Assembly (NCBI RefSeq): GCF_003938655.1
Contig: NZ_RJJT01000014.1
Span: 62,001 to 126,000, forward strand
Length of the DNA stretch: 64,000 nt
Source of the DNA: Rhizobium pisi
GTDB lineage: Bacteria > Pseudomonadota > Alphaproteobacteria > Rhizobiales > Rhizobiaceae
Direction: 5' to 3'
This document shows, piece by piece, positions 9,832 through 19,694 of this stretch. Numbering within the stretch: the first letter of the stretch is position 1; each line of letters starts with the position of its first letter. Made by a program: the position numbers and the translations under genes. Under the pieces are notes generated by a model. It had not been told where the DNA came from, searched no databases, and saw nothing but the letters and a program-made list of their open reading frames with translations.

Positions 9832-10919
9832 TAGCCGTCCTCCTGATGAAGCAGAATAGTCGCGCCCAACGCCAACGCGACGACCACCGGTATCCACGTC
9901 GCCACGAAGGGAGGCACGACTCCACTGCTTCCGAATGCTTTTACAAGCACGGTGATGACATAAAGCATGAAGCCCGAGAGGATTCCACCCAGAATCACGG
10001 AGCGGGATTGGTTGAACCGGCTAAATTTTAGGGACACTGTTGCAGCAATGAGAGTCATGGCCACCAGCAGCAAAGGCTGGGACAACAGTGAGTTGAATTG
10101 CGTCTCCAGTGCCTTGGTTGAAATGCCGAAGGACTTGGCCGCCGCAATGCGGTTGGAAAGGTCAAAGAAACCAATTGTTTCCGGCGCTGTCAGCCGCTCC
10201 TGGACGAAATCCTGTTTCAGATTGGTGCGAAGTTGAGCCGAAGCTTTACGCACGGGGATTTCGCCAGGCTTGCGCTCGACGACGTTGTTAAGTTGCCAGT
10301 AACCATCTTCCAATTTTGCAGTGGAAGCGTCCTGTCTCAGAATGACTTGGCCGCCTGAATCGAAATGGATCAGCACGGCGTCGACCAGCTTGGTTCCGTT
10401 TTCCTGGACCATCTGAGCGCCGATGATGACATCGTCCCGGCCGCTGATCTGGCGCAGCCACGGAATCTGAGGCGCCTTGCGCAGGACCGCGTTTTCGCCG
10501 CGCCAGTCGGATTCAACGAGCAGCGCCTGGCGCTGTCCCCAGGCGGCAAGCGGATTGAGCGCCGTCATGGTCAGTACGCCGAGCGCCAGCGAGCCGATGA
10601 TGAAGGGGAACATGAACTGCCAGACCGAAACACCGGCCGCGCGCGTGACGACAAGTTCGTATTTGCGATTGAGCCCGATCAGCACCGTTATGCCGACGAA
10701 GAGCGCGACGAAGGGGATCGTCTGCTGCAGAATGAGCGGCAGGCGCACGGCGGTCATCAGAACGCCGCCACCGATCGTGTAGCCGGGCAGGCCGGACATG
10801 CGGCCGGCCGTCTCGCTGAAATCGAGGAGGAAGGAAATCGCCGATACGCCGACCAGGAACCAGCCTGTCGTCACCAGGTAGCGGCGAAAGAAATAACGCG
10901 ATAATGTCCCGAACATCAT
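9831..10919 (-). CDS. lptG: LPS export permease LptG
   Basis: LptG (362 aa) pairs with LptF in the inner-membrane LptB2FG transporter that extracts lipopolysaccharide for transport to LptD. The N-terminal half has transmembrane helices beginning YLVTTGWFLVGVSAISFLLDF, then a periplasmic beta-jellyroll, then C-terminal helices (ILGGILSGFMLYVITVLV). It overlaps lptF by four bases at its start and lptD by one base at its end. lptF, lptG and lptD are thus tightly coupled, which is common in Alphaproteobacteria. Confidence 0.94.
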   Translation of the reverse strand: MMFGTLSRYFFRRYLVTTGWFLVGVSAISFLLDFSETAGRMSGLPGYTIGGGVLMTAVRLPLILQQTIPFVALFVGITVLIGLNRKYELVVTRAAGVSVWQFMFPFIIGSLALGVLTMTALNPLAAWGQRQALLVESDWRGENAVLRKAPQIPWLRQISGRDDVIIGAQMVQENGTKLVDAVLIHFDSGGQVILRQDASTAKLEDGYWQLNNVVERKPGEIPVRKASAQLRTNLKQDFVQERLTAPETIGFFDLSNRIAAAKSFGISTKALETQFNSLLSQPLLLVAMTLIAATVSLKFSRFNQSRSVILGGILSGFMLYVITVLVKAFGSSGVVPPFVATWIPVVVALALGATILLHQEDG

Positions 10920-12097
10920 TGTGCAGTGCCCCCGTCTGTCCCGCTTGTGGCGGAAAGCACTCTTTCCTGAGTCCGCCTCCAGACAGATGACATCCGATCC
11001 CTGAGGAACGATGGCATGACCAGTCGTTTGTGCAAACCGAGGAAGGCGATCGAGACGACGCTGCTGACAATCGGAATTGCGTAAAGGACAGCTATATATT
11101 CAGGATCGGTATCGATCTGATTGGCCGCGTAGAAGGCCGCCCAGCGCAGTGCGAAGGCATAGGCGAGCGCGCTGACCATGGGGTGCAGCCGCGCCTCGCG
11201 GTGCGAGCGCGCGTCGCCGGCGATCGCCAGCGAAAACAGCGCGAATACCACGGGCAGGATCCAGTCCGTCAGCCGGCGATGCAATTCGGCGCGGTAGGTC
11301 TGCGGCCGGATCGTATAGTCCTTGTCGTTCGGATCGGGATTGAACAGGAACCAGAGGTCGCGGTCGCTGGCTTTCAGCGTCGCCTGACCGCGATTCTCGG
11401 TCATATCCGAGAGGTCGAAGGAATAGGAATCGAAATTGATGACCGAGACGTTGCCGTCGGGCGTTTTGCGATGCACTTCGCCCTCGTGCATGATCAAGGT
11501 CGTGCCCGTGTCGTCGACGGCGCCTTCCTTCGCATAATAAATCAGCTCGTAGTTCGGATCGCGCTCATCGGCGACGAACAGGCCTTTCAGCATGCGACCT
11601 GCCATGCGCTGCGAGATTTGCACATAGAGGCCCTCGTCGAGCTTGCGAAAGGTCTTTTCCTCGATCACCGAGGAGAGAAGGTCTGCATAGGTCTCCGCGA
11701 TCATCTGGCGCACCACGGTCTTTGCCCGCGGCTCAACCACATTGTCGACGAAGAAGGAAAAGACGCTGACGGCAGCGGCAAGCAGCAGGATCGGGCGGAC
11801 CAGCACACTTCGCCGCGCTCCGGCCGCATCGATGACGGTGAGCTCGGAATCATTGTTCATCGTCGTCAACGTCTGCGTGATGGCGATGACAAGGGCGAAG
11901 GGCAGGACGACGGGAATGATCGACGGCAGGATCATCGTCGCAAGCTTTGCGAACGAACCGATAGACTGGCCGCTATCGGTGACGAGGTTGATGCGTTGCA
12001 GAACCTGAGTCGTCCATATGATCGCCAGCACGGGCAGGAGCGCCACGAGAAACATCTGGCTGACGCGCCGCAATATGTATGTCTCGAGTAGTTTCAT
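10916..12097 (-). CDS. lptF: LPS export permease LptF
   Basis: LptF (393 aa), partner of LptG. It begins MKLLETYILRRVSQMF, a family-typical start with a first membrane helix, followed by the large periplasmic domain and C-terminal helices. The ATG at 12097 is chosen over 12127 because the family starts at MKLLE and AAGGG lies at suitable spacing. The upstream 100 bp hold a 7-bp stem-loop. The gene is downstream of a PAP2 phosphatase gene on the same strand, and may have its own promoter. Confidence 0.93.
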   Translation of the reverse strand: MKLLETYILRRVSQMFLVALLPVLAIIWTTQVLQRINLVTDSGQSIGSFAKLATMILPSIIPVVLPFALVIAITQTLTTMNNDSELTVIDAAGARRSVLVRPILLLAAAVSVFSFFVDNVVEPRAKTVVRQMIAETYADLLSSVIEEKTFRKLDEGLYVQISQRMAGRMLKGLFVADERDPNYELIYYAKEGAVDDTGTTLIMHEGEVHRKTPDGNVSVINFDSYSFDLSDMTENRGQATLKASDRDLWFLFNPDPNDKDYTIRPQTYRAELHRRLTDWILPVVFALFSLAIAGDARSHREARLHPMVSALAYAFALRWAAFYAANQIDTDPEYIAVLYAIPIVSSVVSIAFLGLHKRLVMPSFLRDRMSSVWRRTQERVLSATSGTDGGTAQ

Positions 12098-12157
12098 GCC
12101 GGCCCTTGAAAGCACCTGCAGGCCCAAACGGCTTGCAGGAAAATCCCTCTACGCTCT

Positions 12158-12177
12158 TTGTCGCGCTTTTGCGACAA
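12158..12177. repeat. Stem-loop upstream of lptF
   Basis: TTGTCGC at 12158-12164 is perfectly complementary to GCGACAA at 12171-12177 with a six-base loop. It lies between the PAP2 gene and lptF, about 60 bp before the lptF start. No T-run follows on the minus strand, so it could be an operator or an mRNA leader hairpin rather than a terminator. Confidence 0.45.
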
Positions 12178-12196
12178 GCTGGTGTCAAAAATTCAT

Positions 12197-12970
12197 TCAA
12201 ATTTCAGAATTTTTTTGGCTCTGTTGCGACTCAGTTAGTGCCAGTAGCGCGGCGAAGATGACAAGCGAGGAAAGCCATCCGAGCACGACGTCGGAAAGAT
12301 AGTGCGCGCCGAAGGATAACCGCATTGCCGGCGTGAGGATCGAGATCACGGCTATGGGCGGGAACAGCGCATAGCGCAGGGATTTCGGAACGAAGAGCAG
12401 AAGGCAGAAGAGCCAGCCGGCGCTCGCCGCTTCGCCAGAGACAAAAGAGCAGTTCGAAACGCATTTGCCGGCAAGTGAGCCTGCCTCGGCGAAATGCAAC
12501 GTGCCGCCGAAAATGTCGGTCTGCACCGGCCGCGGCCGTCCCCAATGTTCCTTCAGGATGACATTGACGAGCAGCACCGGCCCGATCAGCAGCGTTCCCA
12601 AGGCAACCTTGAGCTTGCGGGCGCGCTCGGCGTTGAAGGTCGCGCCGTGTTGCTGGTAGCATTCGATGAGCTTCCACGCCATCACGATCGCCACAATATA
12701 AGGAAGGCGAAAGAAGGCGGTGCGCACCAGGTCGAGGATCGCCGAGTCGCGATAGGGAAATCCGCCGCAGATGCTGCCGGCGGCGGCAGTGGCGTCGCAA
12801 TCCGCGGCCACGAAAAAAATCCGGGAAAAATAGATGTCTATTCCAGGGAAGGCGCGGAATACGACAAGCAAGGCCCACCACGTCCAGAACAACAGCACGA
12901 ATGCGCCGAAAGTGGTTTTCGGCAGGCGTATTGCCAGGTCCCGCCATCGATTTTTCGAAAAAATTGTCAA
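12197..12970 (-). CDS. PAP2-family membrane phosphatase
   Basis: A PAP2-superfamily phosphatase of about 257 aa with around six membrane helices, the first being FGAFVLLFWTWWALLVVF. The three phosphatase motifs are KEHWGRPRP, CSFVSGEAAS and RLSFGAHYLSD. The first and third are canonical, but the second has SGE where most members have PSGH. Lipid phosphates, undecaprenyl pyrophosphate or lipid A are possible substrates; which one is not visible here. The start is unsure: TTG at 12970 is the furthest upstream candidate and has no clear ribosome-binding site. Confidence 0.78.
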   Translation of the reverse strand: MTIFSKNRWRDLAIRLPKTTFGAFVLLFWTWWALLVVFRAFPGIDIYFSRIFFVAADCDATAAAGSICGGFPYRDSAILDLVRTAFFRLPYIVAIVMAWKLIECYQQHGATFNAERARKLKVALGTLLIGPVLLVNVILKEHWGRPRPVQTDIFGGTLHFAEAGSLAGKCVSNCSFVSGEAASAGWLFCLLLFVPKSLRYALFPPIAVISILTPAMRLSFGAHYLSDVVLGWLSSLVIFAALLALTESQQSQKNSEI

Positions 12971-13046
12971 CGCGAATATCTACGAAACTGACGAAAACAT
13001 GAGGGGTCCCGATGGACGCGGGCGACCATAACAATTGTCGCAAGCC

Positions 13047-13075
13047 ATTGACAGACCCGCCAAACGCGAAATTAT
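13047..13075 (+). promoter_or_regulatory. Candidate sigma-70 promoter for pepA
   Basis: TTGACA at 13047-13052 is separated by 17 bp from ATTATC at 13070-13075. The pepA start follows about 40 bp after the -10 element. The -35 is perfect and the -10 partial, and the spacing is ideal. Confidence 0.5.
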
Positions 13076-13115
13076 CCGCAAGGGACGGATTTCAAAGAAT
13101 CCCTGCGGAGAAGAC

Positions 13116-14606
13116 ATGTCATCAAAGTTCGAAATTTCATTCTCAAAGTCGGCGAAGCTCCATGGCGGCCTGGCGATCCTGTTGAAGACGACGGATGCCG
13201 AGAGCGCCGCGGGCGTCGAATCGGTCGATCCGGCAGGCGTTGTCGCCAAGGCTGCGAAGATCGGCCGATTCTCCGCGAAATCCATGAGCGCACTCGATAT
13301 CGTCGCCCCGGAAGGTTCATCGGTCGAGCGTATCGTCGTCATCGGGCTTGGCAAGGCCGCCGAACTCACTGCGCATGACTGGCTGAAGGCCGGCGGCGCC
13401 GCGGCATCGAAAATCAAGAATACCGACAGGGCCGCCGTCTTCATCGACGTGCCTGGCCTTGAGACGAGCGCGCGGGCCGCCGCCGATTTCGCGCTTGGCA
13501 TGCTGCTGCGCGCCTATAGCTTTGATACCTATAAGACGAAGAAGGGCGACGAAGAGGAGAAGCCGGCGAAATCCGTCAAGGTGACGATCGTCACCGCCGA
13601 TCCGGGCAGCGCCAAGAAGGCGTTTTCCGATTCCGAAGCCGTCGTCGGCGGCGTCAATCTTGCCCGTGATCTCATCAATGAACCGCCGAACGTGCTCGGT
13701 CCCGTCGAGTTCGCCGCCAAGGCGAAGGATCTGGAAAAGCTCGGCGTCGAAGTGGAAATCCTGACGGAGAGGGAGATGCGCCGCCTCGGGATGGGCGCCC
13801 TTCTCGGCGTCGCCCAGGGCTCCGTACGCCCGCCGCGGCTCGCGGTCATGCAGTGGAAAGGCGGCAAGGGCAAGGATCGCCCTGTTGCCTTCATCGGCAA
13901 GGGCGTCGTCTTCGATACCGGCGGCATTTCGATCAAGCCGGCCGCCGGCATGGAAGACATGAAGGGCGATATGGGCGGTGCTGCAGCCGTCACCGGTCTC
14001 ATGCATGTGCTTGCCTCCCGCAAGGCCGCCGTCAACGCCGTCGGCATCATCGGCCTGGTCGAGAACATGCCTGACGGTAACGCCCAGCGTCCGGGCGATA
14101 TCGTCACCTCCATGTCCGGCCAGACGATCGAGGTGATCAACACCGATGCCGAAGGCCGCCTCGTGCTCTGTGATGCGCTCTGGTATTGCAACGATCGCTT
14201 CAAGCCGCAGTTCATGATCAATCTCGCCACGCTGACAGGCGCGATCGTCGTGGCGCTCGGCAATGTGCATGCAGGCCTGTTTTCCAACGACGACCAGCTT
14301 TCCGCCCAGCTGACGGCGGCCGGCCTCTCGACCAACGAGAAGCTCTGGCGCATGCCGCTCGGCAAGGACTACGACAAGCTGATCGACAGCAAGTTCGCCG
14401 ACATGAAGAACAGCGGCGGCCGGCAGGCGGGCTCGATCACGGCGGCGCATTTCCTCAAGCGCTTCGTGCAGGACACGCCCTGGGCGCATCTCGATATTGC
14501 CGGCACGGCGATGGGCTCGCCCCAGGACGAGATCAACCAGTCTTGGGGTTCCGGGTTCGGCGTGCGCCTGCTCGATGAACTCGTTCGCGCCCATTATGAA
14601 TCCTGA
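13116..14606 (+). CDS. pepA: Leucyl aminopeptidase
   Basis: A cytosolic M17 leucine aminopeptidase (496 aa) that removes N-terminal residues from peptides using two metal ions. The catalytic domain shows [10 protein letters not shown], metal and active-site residues in [11 protein letters not shown], and the family signature NTDAEGRL. The ATG at 13116 is chosen: the family starts near here, GCGGAG lies before it, and the longer reading from 13035 overlaps the promoter region. Its stop overlaps the holC start (TGATG). In some bacteria PepA also binds DNA at recombination sites; nothing here shows that. Confidence 0.94.
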   Translation: MSSKFEISFSKSAKLHGGLAILLKTTDAESAAGVESVDPAGVVAKAAKIGRFSAKSMSALDIVAPEGSSVERIVVIGLGKAAELTAHDWLKAGGAAASKIKNTDRAAVFIDVPGLETSARAAADFALGMLLRAYSFDTYKTKKGDEEEKPAKSVKVTIVTADPGSAKKAFSDSEAVVGGVNLARDLINEPPNVLGPVEFAAKAKDLEKLGVEVEILTEREMRRLGMGALLGVAQGSVRPPRLAVMQWKGGKGKDRPVAFIGKGVVFDTGGISIKPAAGMEDMKGDMGGAAAVTGLMHVLASRKAAVNAVGIIGLVENMPDGNAQRPGDIVTSMSGQTIEVINTDAEGRLVLCDALWYCNDRFKPQFMINLATLTGAIVVALGNVHAGLFSNDDQLSAQLTAAGLSTNEKLWRMPLGKDYDKLIDSKFADMKNSGGRQAGSITAAHFLKRFVQDTPWAHLDIAGTAMGSPQDEINQSWGSGFGVRLLDELVRAHYES

Positions 14607-15055
14607 TGACGGAGGTCCTCTTCTACCATCTGACCGAAACCAGGCTGGAGGACGCGCTTCCGCCGCTCATCGACAAAAGCGTCGAGCGCGGCTGGCGCGT
14701 TGCCGTCCAGACGCGTGAGGCGGCGCGGCGCGATGCGCTCGATCAGCATCTTTGGACTTTTCGCGAAGAGAGTTTCCTGCCGCACGGCACCGACGAGGCT
14801 GATTTCGCCGAAAGCCAACCGGTGCTTTTGACGGTGACATCGGACAATGCCAATGCAGCGACCGTGCGTTTCATCGTCGATGGCGCCGAGCCGCCGCCGG
14901 TCGACGCCTATGAGCGCGTCGTCTTCATGTTCGACGGTCACGACCAGGAGCAATTGGAAGCCGCCCGTGCACACTGGAAAAGACTGAAAGGCGAGGGGCA
15001 TAATCTCACCTACTGGCAGCAGACGCCGGAAGGGCGATGGGAGAAGAAGGCCTGA
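14606..15055 (+). CDS. holC: DNA polymerase III chi subunit
   Basis: HolC/chi (149 aa) links the clamp-loader complex to single-strand binding protein. It begins [12 protein letters not shown], and contains GWRVAVQTREAARRDALDQHLWTF and a later VFMFDGHD segment typical of chi. It starts within the pepA stop codon, a pepA-holC pair that is widely conserved. It ends convergent with a GrpB-family gene, nine bases apart. Confidence 0.92.
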   Translation: MTEVLFYHLTETRLEDALPPLIDKSVERGWRVAVQTREAARRDALDQHLWTFREESFLPHGTDEADFAESQPVLLTVTSDNANAATVRFIVDGAEPPPVDAYERVVFMFDGHDQEQLEAARAHWKRLKGEGHNLTYWQQTPEGRWEKKA

Positions 15056-15064
15056 CGTCGATTG

Positions 15065-15616
15065 TCAGGCCAATCCGGCCTCGGCCAGAACCTTGTCGAT
15101 GAAATCCTTCTTTGCGCCGGTATAGGCCGCGCGGCTCTCAGCAAATTTCTGTGCAAGGTCGATCTTCAGCTCTTCGTAGGCGAAGGCCAGGGCGGGATCG
15201 TTTTGCAGTCTGTCGCGGAAGAAAATGTTCCGCCTCCAGTTGAAACCCTGATATTCGACCACGTGGGCGAGATGCGTGCGCGTCTCGCCCGTGATGCCCC
15301 GGCCGAAGAGGTGGTCGTCGGGCACGATGTCCGCGCCGGCATAGTCGTAGCCGATCTTTTCCATCGGTCCGATGCAGGCAAGCCCATCCTCAAGCCGCGG
15401 GACACCGATCAGGATGTCGATGATCGGCTTTGCCTTGATGCCTGGAATGGCGGTGCTGCCAAAATGCTGGATATCGAGTGCCATAGGACCGAGCGCGTTG
15501 CGGATCCTGGTCTCTTCCAGCAGGTAGGCCTCGCGCCATTTCGCATTGGGGTCGGAAAGCCTGACCGTCAGATGCCGGACGCCCAATCCAAACGATTCAT
15601 CCTGCCCCTGCTGCAT
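15065..15616 (-). CDS. GrpB-family (UPF0157) protein
   Basis: A 183-aa member of the GrpB/UPF0157 family, a nucleotidyltransferase-like fold. Visible family features are DIQHFGSTAIPGIKAKP, KPIIDILIGV and the C-terminal YEELKIDLAQKFA. The GSTA(I/V)PG plus D-x-D-like pattern resembles the nucleotidyltransferase core. The biological substrate is unknown; related domains occur fused to dephospho-CoA kinase. It appears to be a single-gene unit. Confidence 0.8.
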   Translation of the reverse strand: MQQGQDESFGLGVRHLTVRLSDPNAKWREAYLLEETRIRNALGPMALDIQHFGSTAIPGIKAKPIIDILIGVPRLEDGLACIGPMEKIGYDYAGADIVPDDHLFGRGITGETRTHLAHVVEYQGFNWRRNIFFRDRLQNDPALAFAYEELKIDLAQKFAESRAAYTGAKKDFIDKVLAEAGLA

Positions 15617-15690
15617 GGAAGCGGCCCTCGTGTGTTAGGACCACTATTTTAGCATCTAGCCGAAGCAATGACATCTGTCGGCGCAGACCA

Positions 15691-16617
15691 TCAATCGTGG
15701 AAGGCGTCCACGAATTTCCGCTTGCCGAGCATGAAGGCGTCAGCGACGTGGCGCAGCGGCGCGAGATCGACATCCGATTTGCCGGCCTTGATGATCTCGG
15801 CGAAACGCCGGTAGAGCGAGGGATATTCCTGCTCCGGCTCGGCGAATGTCAGCGCGCCGTTGACGGAAAGCTTGGCGCCGCCTTCCGAAAGGACCATTTG
15901 GCCGGCTGCCGTTTCCGCGACGATATCCCAGCTCTGCTTGCCGGTCTGACGCCAGTCGAATTCGGCATGAACCGGAAGGCCGTTGGCATTCCGGAAGCGG
16001 ATGTCAGCAGCGATCGGCGCGTCGCGATTCTCGGGGAATTCCAGCACGGCCTCGGTGATGAAGATCGGCCGCGGCAGGATGTGGGTGACGATCGACAGCG
16101 CATTGATGCCGGGGTCGAAAACGCCGAGGCCGCCGGCCTGCCAGATCCATTCCTGGTTCGGATGCCAGTGGCGGACATCCTCCTTCCAGATCACGTGCAC
16201 GCTGTCGATCGTCGTCGCGGCGAGAAAGGCCTTGGCGGCCTCGACGGCCGGCGCATAGCGCGAATGCCAGCTGGCAAAGAGCGATGCGCCCTGTTTTGCG
16301 GCAAGTGCCTCGAGATCGGCGACTTCGCTGAGCGTCGCGCCGGGCGGCTTTTCCAGGAAAACGTGCTTTCCGGCGACCAGCGCCTTATAGGCTGCCTCAT
16401 AACGGTACTGCGGCGGCATGCAGAGCGAAACGGCATCGATCGAGGGTTCGGCATCCAGCATGGCGTCGATCGTCGTATAGCTCTTGACGCCTTCGACCGT
16501 ACCGTGGCGGCTTGCCGTCGCGACGAGCGCGAAATCCGGGTTCTTGGCGATGGAGGGAAGGTGCTGATCGCGGACGATCTTGCCGACGCCGACGATGGCG
16601 AGGTTGATAGGAGACAT
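15691..16617 (-). CDS. Gfo/Idh/MocA oxidoreductase, galactose/arabinose 1-dehydrogenase
   Basis: A 308-aa NAD(P)-dependent sugar dehydrogenase. The Rossmann motif VGVGKI near residue 11 is followed by the EKPPGAT sugar-dehydrogenase motif near residue 91 and WKEDVRHWHP. From memory it closely resembles the D-galactose / L-arabinose 1-dehydrogenases of Azospirillum and rhizobia, which oxidise the sugar to the lactone in a non-phosphorylating pathway. No other pathway gene adjoins it here. The family is certain and the substrate probable. Confidence 0.82.
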   Translation of the reverse strand: MSPINLAIVGVGKIVRDQHLPSIAKNPDFALVATASRHGTVEGVKSYTTIDAMLDAEPSIDAVSLCMPPQYRYEAAYKALVAGKHVFLEKPPGATLSEVADLEALAAKQGASLFASWHSRYAPAVEAAKAFLAATTIDSVHVIWKEDVRHWHPNQEWIWQAGGLGVFDPGINALSIVTHILPRPIFITEAVLEFPENRDAPIAADIRFRNANGLPVHAEFDWRQTGKQSWDIVAETAAGQMVLSEGGAKLSVNGALTFAEPEQEYPSLYRRFAEIIKAGKSDVDLAPLRHVADAFMLGKRKFVDAFHD

Positions 16618-16733
16618 GGTGTTTCGCTCGAGCCTATGAAAAGTATGATTTATTGAGCTTCTTGTAGCAGAAAGAGGAGCGCCGACAAGCTCTCCTCCGC
16701 CATTCTATAGCATCCTAACGCATGATGGCCCGT

Positions 16734-18773
16734 CTACCTCATGATAGTTTGGCGAAGGAAGCTATAACCCATCGCCGCGCGGGCGGCACGCTCTTCGGAA
16801 TTGCCGTCGCCGCCGTGTCCGCCCGAACCGAATTCATGTAAGAGCGGCCGGTGTCCTGCCTCTTCCAGCCGTGCGGCAAAGCGGCGCGCATGCGAGGGGT
16901 GCACGCGATCGTCATTGGCGGAGCTTTCGATATAGATCGGCGGATAAGTAACCTCGCTCGCCGGCCCAACATTGTGAAGCGGCGAATAGCTAAGCATGAA
17001 GTCCCGGTCTTCCGGCACATCAGGGTCGCCATATTCGTCCATCCAGGCTTGCCCTGCGCTGAACAGTTGGAAGCGTATCATGTCTAGAACCGGCACCTGG
17101 CACCAGACGGCGCCGAAATCGTCTGGGTAGCGCGTCAGCATCACGCCTGTCAGCAGACCGCCATTGCTGCCGCCCTGGCAGGCGATTCGTGACGGCACGG
17201 TGTAGCCGCGAGCGACGAGGTCGCGGGCGATGGCGACGAAATCGGCAAAGGCCTTGTCTCGTCCTTGCCGTTTGGCGCTGCGATACCAGTCAGGCCCGAA
17301 TTCGCCGCCGCCGCGAATATAGGCCTGCACATAGGCGCCGCCCTGTTCCAGCCAGCGTCCGGTGACGCCGGAATAGTTCGGCGACAGCGGCACGTCGAAG
17401 CCGCCATAGCCATAAAGCAGCACAGGCAGCGCCCCCTTGGTCCATTGCTTGGGCAGGACCAGCCGGTAGGGAACTTTCGTTCCGTCCTCGGAAACAGCCT
17501 CCAGCAGTTCGGACGACATATCGGTCGCATCGAAATAGCTCGGCGCAGCCGCGACGAAAATCGGCTCGGCCTCTCTGCGGCGATCCGACAACTCCAGGCG
17601 ATAGCAGGTCGGAGGCTGCAGAAAGCCCTGACCGACGATGTAGAGCGTATCGTCGCCGAGATGCAGTTCCGCGTGAAGGGGCCTGAAATGAGCCGTCTGC
17701 ATGTCTGCGGGCAGCGCGATCTCGCGCTGTTCGGCATCGGGCTTCGTCAGATCCAGCACCATGAGACGCGGGCGCAGCCGATCGGAGATGATGAAGACGC
17801 ACCACTCGCGCATCAGCATCATCTGCGAGATGGACTGGCCCTCGGCAGGCTGAAACAGGATCCGCTGCGGCCCCAGCATCGTCTGAAAGGTTGGGTCGAA
17901 GCGTTGCAGTACGAGGCTTCCGGTCGCAACGCGCTCGTCGGTCTTTGCCCGCCAGAGGCAATGATCGCGATTGAATTGAAAGTCCGCCTCTTTGGGCAGA
18001 TCGATGCGCCGCTGCGTGCCGTCGTTCGCAACGAGGAAAGCGCTCGCGACGCCGATCTCATGGGCGGCGCCGAAAATGCTGATCACTCCGGCAGCCGCCG
18101 AAGCGCCCGACAGGGCAGGGTCGATAACGATATTAAAGCCATAGACGTCGTCGTCGGCAGCCTCGAACATGATCGTGGCATCTTCGGGTCGCTGCCCACG
18201 CTTCAGTCGCCGCCCGACCCGCGGCCATCCCGAGCGGGTCGCCGAGAAACGATCGATGGAGCCGAAATAGCAGATCTCATCGCGGCTCAGCCAATTGGCG
18301 TGCGATCGTACGGCGGGCAGGTCGAAGCCCCCTTCGACAATCTGCTTGCTCTCGGCATCGAATTCGACCTGGCGGATGAGGTCGGAGCCGCCATCCGAAA
18401 GGCTGAGCAGCACCCGCGTCGGTTCCCAGGCGCAGGTCACCGCACCGCGCCAGCTCCAGCGCTTGCCCTCGCTGGCGCAGAAGGCATCGAGATCGAAGAC
18501 CGGCTCCCAATCGGCATCAGGGAGAGGATTCTGATCGGCGGGCAAGCGAAGCCAGACGCCGAGCGGATTGTCCTTGCTCTGACGGAAGTCGAACAACCAG
18601 TCGCCGCGCCGCGCCGGGACGATAAGCCTGTCCTGCCGCTCGATCAGCGCCTTGATCGCGTCCCGATCCTCGGCGAATTCGGGTGTTCTGAGCGCCGCGT
18701 CGGAGAGTGCGTTGTGTTCGTCGATGAACCGGCGCGTCTTCGGATCGTCATCCGTTTCGAGGTGAAGATTCAT
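16734..18773 (-). CDS. Prolyl oligopeptidase-family (S9A) peptidase
   Basis: A 679-aa serine peptidase with an N-terminal beta-propeller and C-terminal alpha/beta-hydrolase domain. The nucleophile serine is in CQGGSNGGLL, the oxyanion region in LYGYGGFDVP, and the catalytic histidine in FGSGGHGG near the C-terminus. No signal peptide is seen, so it is probably cytoplasmic and cleaves short peptides. The start is the ATG at 18773 (MNLHLETDDD), since the extra residues of the longer reading from 18836 are Arg/Pro-rich and not family-like. It lies 69 bp downstream of a deacetylase gene on the same strand. Confidence 0.88.
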   Translation of the reverse strand: MNLHLETDDDPKTRRFIDEHNALSDAALRTPEFAEDRDAIKALIERQDRLIVPARRGDWLFDFRQSKDNPLGVWLRLPADQNPLPDADWEPVFDLDAFCASEGKRWSWRGAVTCAWEPTRVLLSLSDGGSDLIRQVEFDAESKQIVEGGFDLPAVRSHANWLSRDEICYFGSIDRFSATRSGWPRVGRRLKRGQRPEDATIMFEAADDDVYGFNIVIDPALSGASAAAGVISIFGAAHEIGVASAFLVANDGTQRRIDLPKEADFQFNRDHCLWRAKTDERVATGSLVLQRFDPTFQTMLGPQRILFQPAEGQSISQMMLMREWCVFIISDRLRPRLMVLDLTKPDAEQREIALPADMQTAHFRPLHAELHLGDDTLYIVGQGFLQPPTCYRLELSDRRREAEPIFVAAAPSYFDATDMSSELLEAVSEDGTKVPYRLVLPKQWTKGALPVLLYGYGGFDVPLSPNYSGVTGRWLEQGGAYVQAYIRGGGEFGPDWYRSAKRQGRDKAFADFVAIARDLVARGYTVPSRIACQGGSNGGLLTGVMLTRYPDDFGAVWCQVPVLDMIRFQLFSAGQAWMDEYGDPDVPEDRDFMLSYSPLHNVGPASEVTYPPIYIESSANDDRVHPSHARRFAARLEEAGHRPLLHEFGSGGHGGDGNSEERAARAAMGYSFLRQTIMR

Positions 18774-18842
18774 GTCTGACCTGCTTGGTTCCGTTGAACG
18801 TCGCACAGGTCTAGGCAGCCAAACCCGACTTGGCAACCCGCC

Positions 18843-19694
18843 TCAGCGGGTCATCACGAAGTCGGCCGAGGCGACGAGATTGCTCGGCGCCTGTGTCTTC
18901 CTGAATTTCAGCGTCACGACCTTGTAGCCTTCGCCTTCGAGTTTCGAAAGCAGGGTCGGCAGCATCGTCGCGGTGCGTTTGTGGATGTCGTGCATCAGGA
19001 TGATGCCGCTGCCGCGCTTATGCAGCAGGTTCATGGTCCGCTGCATCACGGAGGCTGGCGTCGTGGTGAAATAGTCCTTGCTGTCGATGTCGACATCCAT
19101 GACCACCAGGTCGCGCATGGCGATTGCGGCGCGCAGCCTGTGGCTCTCGGCGAGGTAGGGGAAGCGGAAGAAGGCGACATCCGTTCCGGTCGCCTTGGTC
19201 ACCGCCATTTCGCCCTTCGTCACCTCAGCCATCGCCGCGTCGAAACTCAGTGCACTCAGGTTGGCGTGCCGGTAGGTGTGGCTGCCGATCGCGTTGCCGT
19301 CCATCGCCACCTTGCGGGCGAGCGCCGGATGCATCTCGGCCATTTGGCCGACCATCATGAAGGCACCCTTGACGCCGAACTGGTCGAGGATCGCCAGCAC
19401 CTTGTCCGTCCGGCCGGGGACCGGACCGTCATCGAAGCTCAGGATCACTTCCTTGTCATGCAGCTTGAGATCGGCGAGCGAAGAGATCTCCAGCGTCCGC
19501 CCCGCCAGGTGATGCGGGCCGGCAAGCAGAGGTGCCGCGGCATCGCCATCGGCCGAGTAGGCAAGTTTCCGTCCCTCAGGCGCAATCACCGAAGAGGTCT
19601 TGATCGATGTATCGGGAGAGGATTGTTTTGTGGTGCTGCAGCCGGATAGCGCTGCGGCGAGGGCAATGCAGGACAGAACGAAGAAACGGTACAT
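18843..19694 (-). CDS. Polysaccharide deacetylase lipoprotein
   Basis: A NodB-homology (CE4) deacetylase of 283 aa. The N-terminus is a lipoprotein signal with lipobox LSGC near residue 19, so it is probably anchored in an envelope membrane. CE4 motifs are all present: LSFDDGP (metal-ligand Asp), GSHTYRH (ligand histidines), FRFPYL and ILMHDIH. It would remove acetyl groups from an envelope N-acetylated glycan; which one cannot be read from sequence. The 127 bp upstream show no clear operator. Confidence 0.87.
   Translation of the reverse strand: MYRFFVLSCIALAAALSGCSTTKQSSPDTSIKTSSVIAPEGRKLAYSADGDAAAPLLAGPHHLAGRTLEISSLADLKLHDKEVILSFDDGPVPGRTDKVLAILDQFGVKGAFMMVGQMAEMHPALARKVAMDGNAIGSHTYRHANLSALSFDAAMAEVTKGEMAVTKATGTDVAFFRFPYLAESHRLRAAIAMRDLVVMDVDIDSKDYFTTTPASVMQRTMNLLHKRGSGIILMHDIHKRTATMLPTLLSKLEGEGYKVVTLKFRKTQAPSNLVASADFVMTR

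Noticed and set aside
12183-12188. TTGACA on the minus strand upstream of lptF
   Set aside because: The -10 position at the correct spacing reads cgcgac, so a sigma-70 promoter is not supported.
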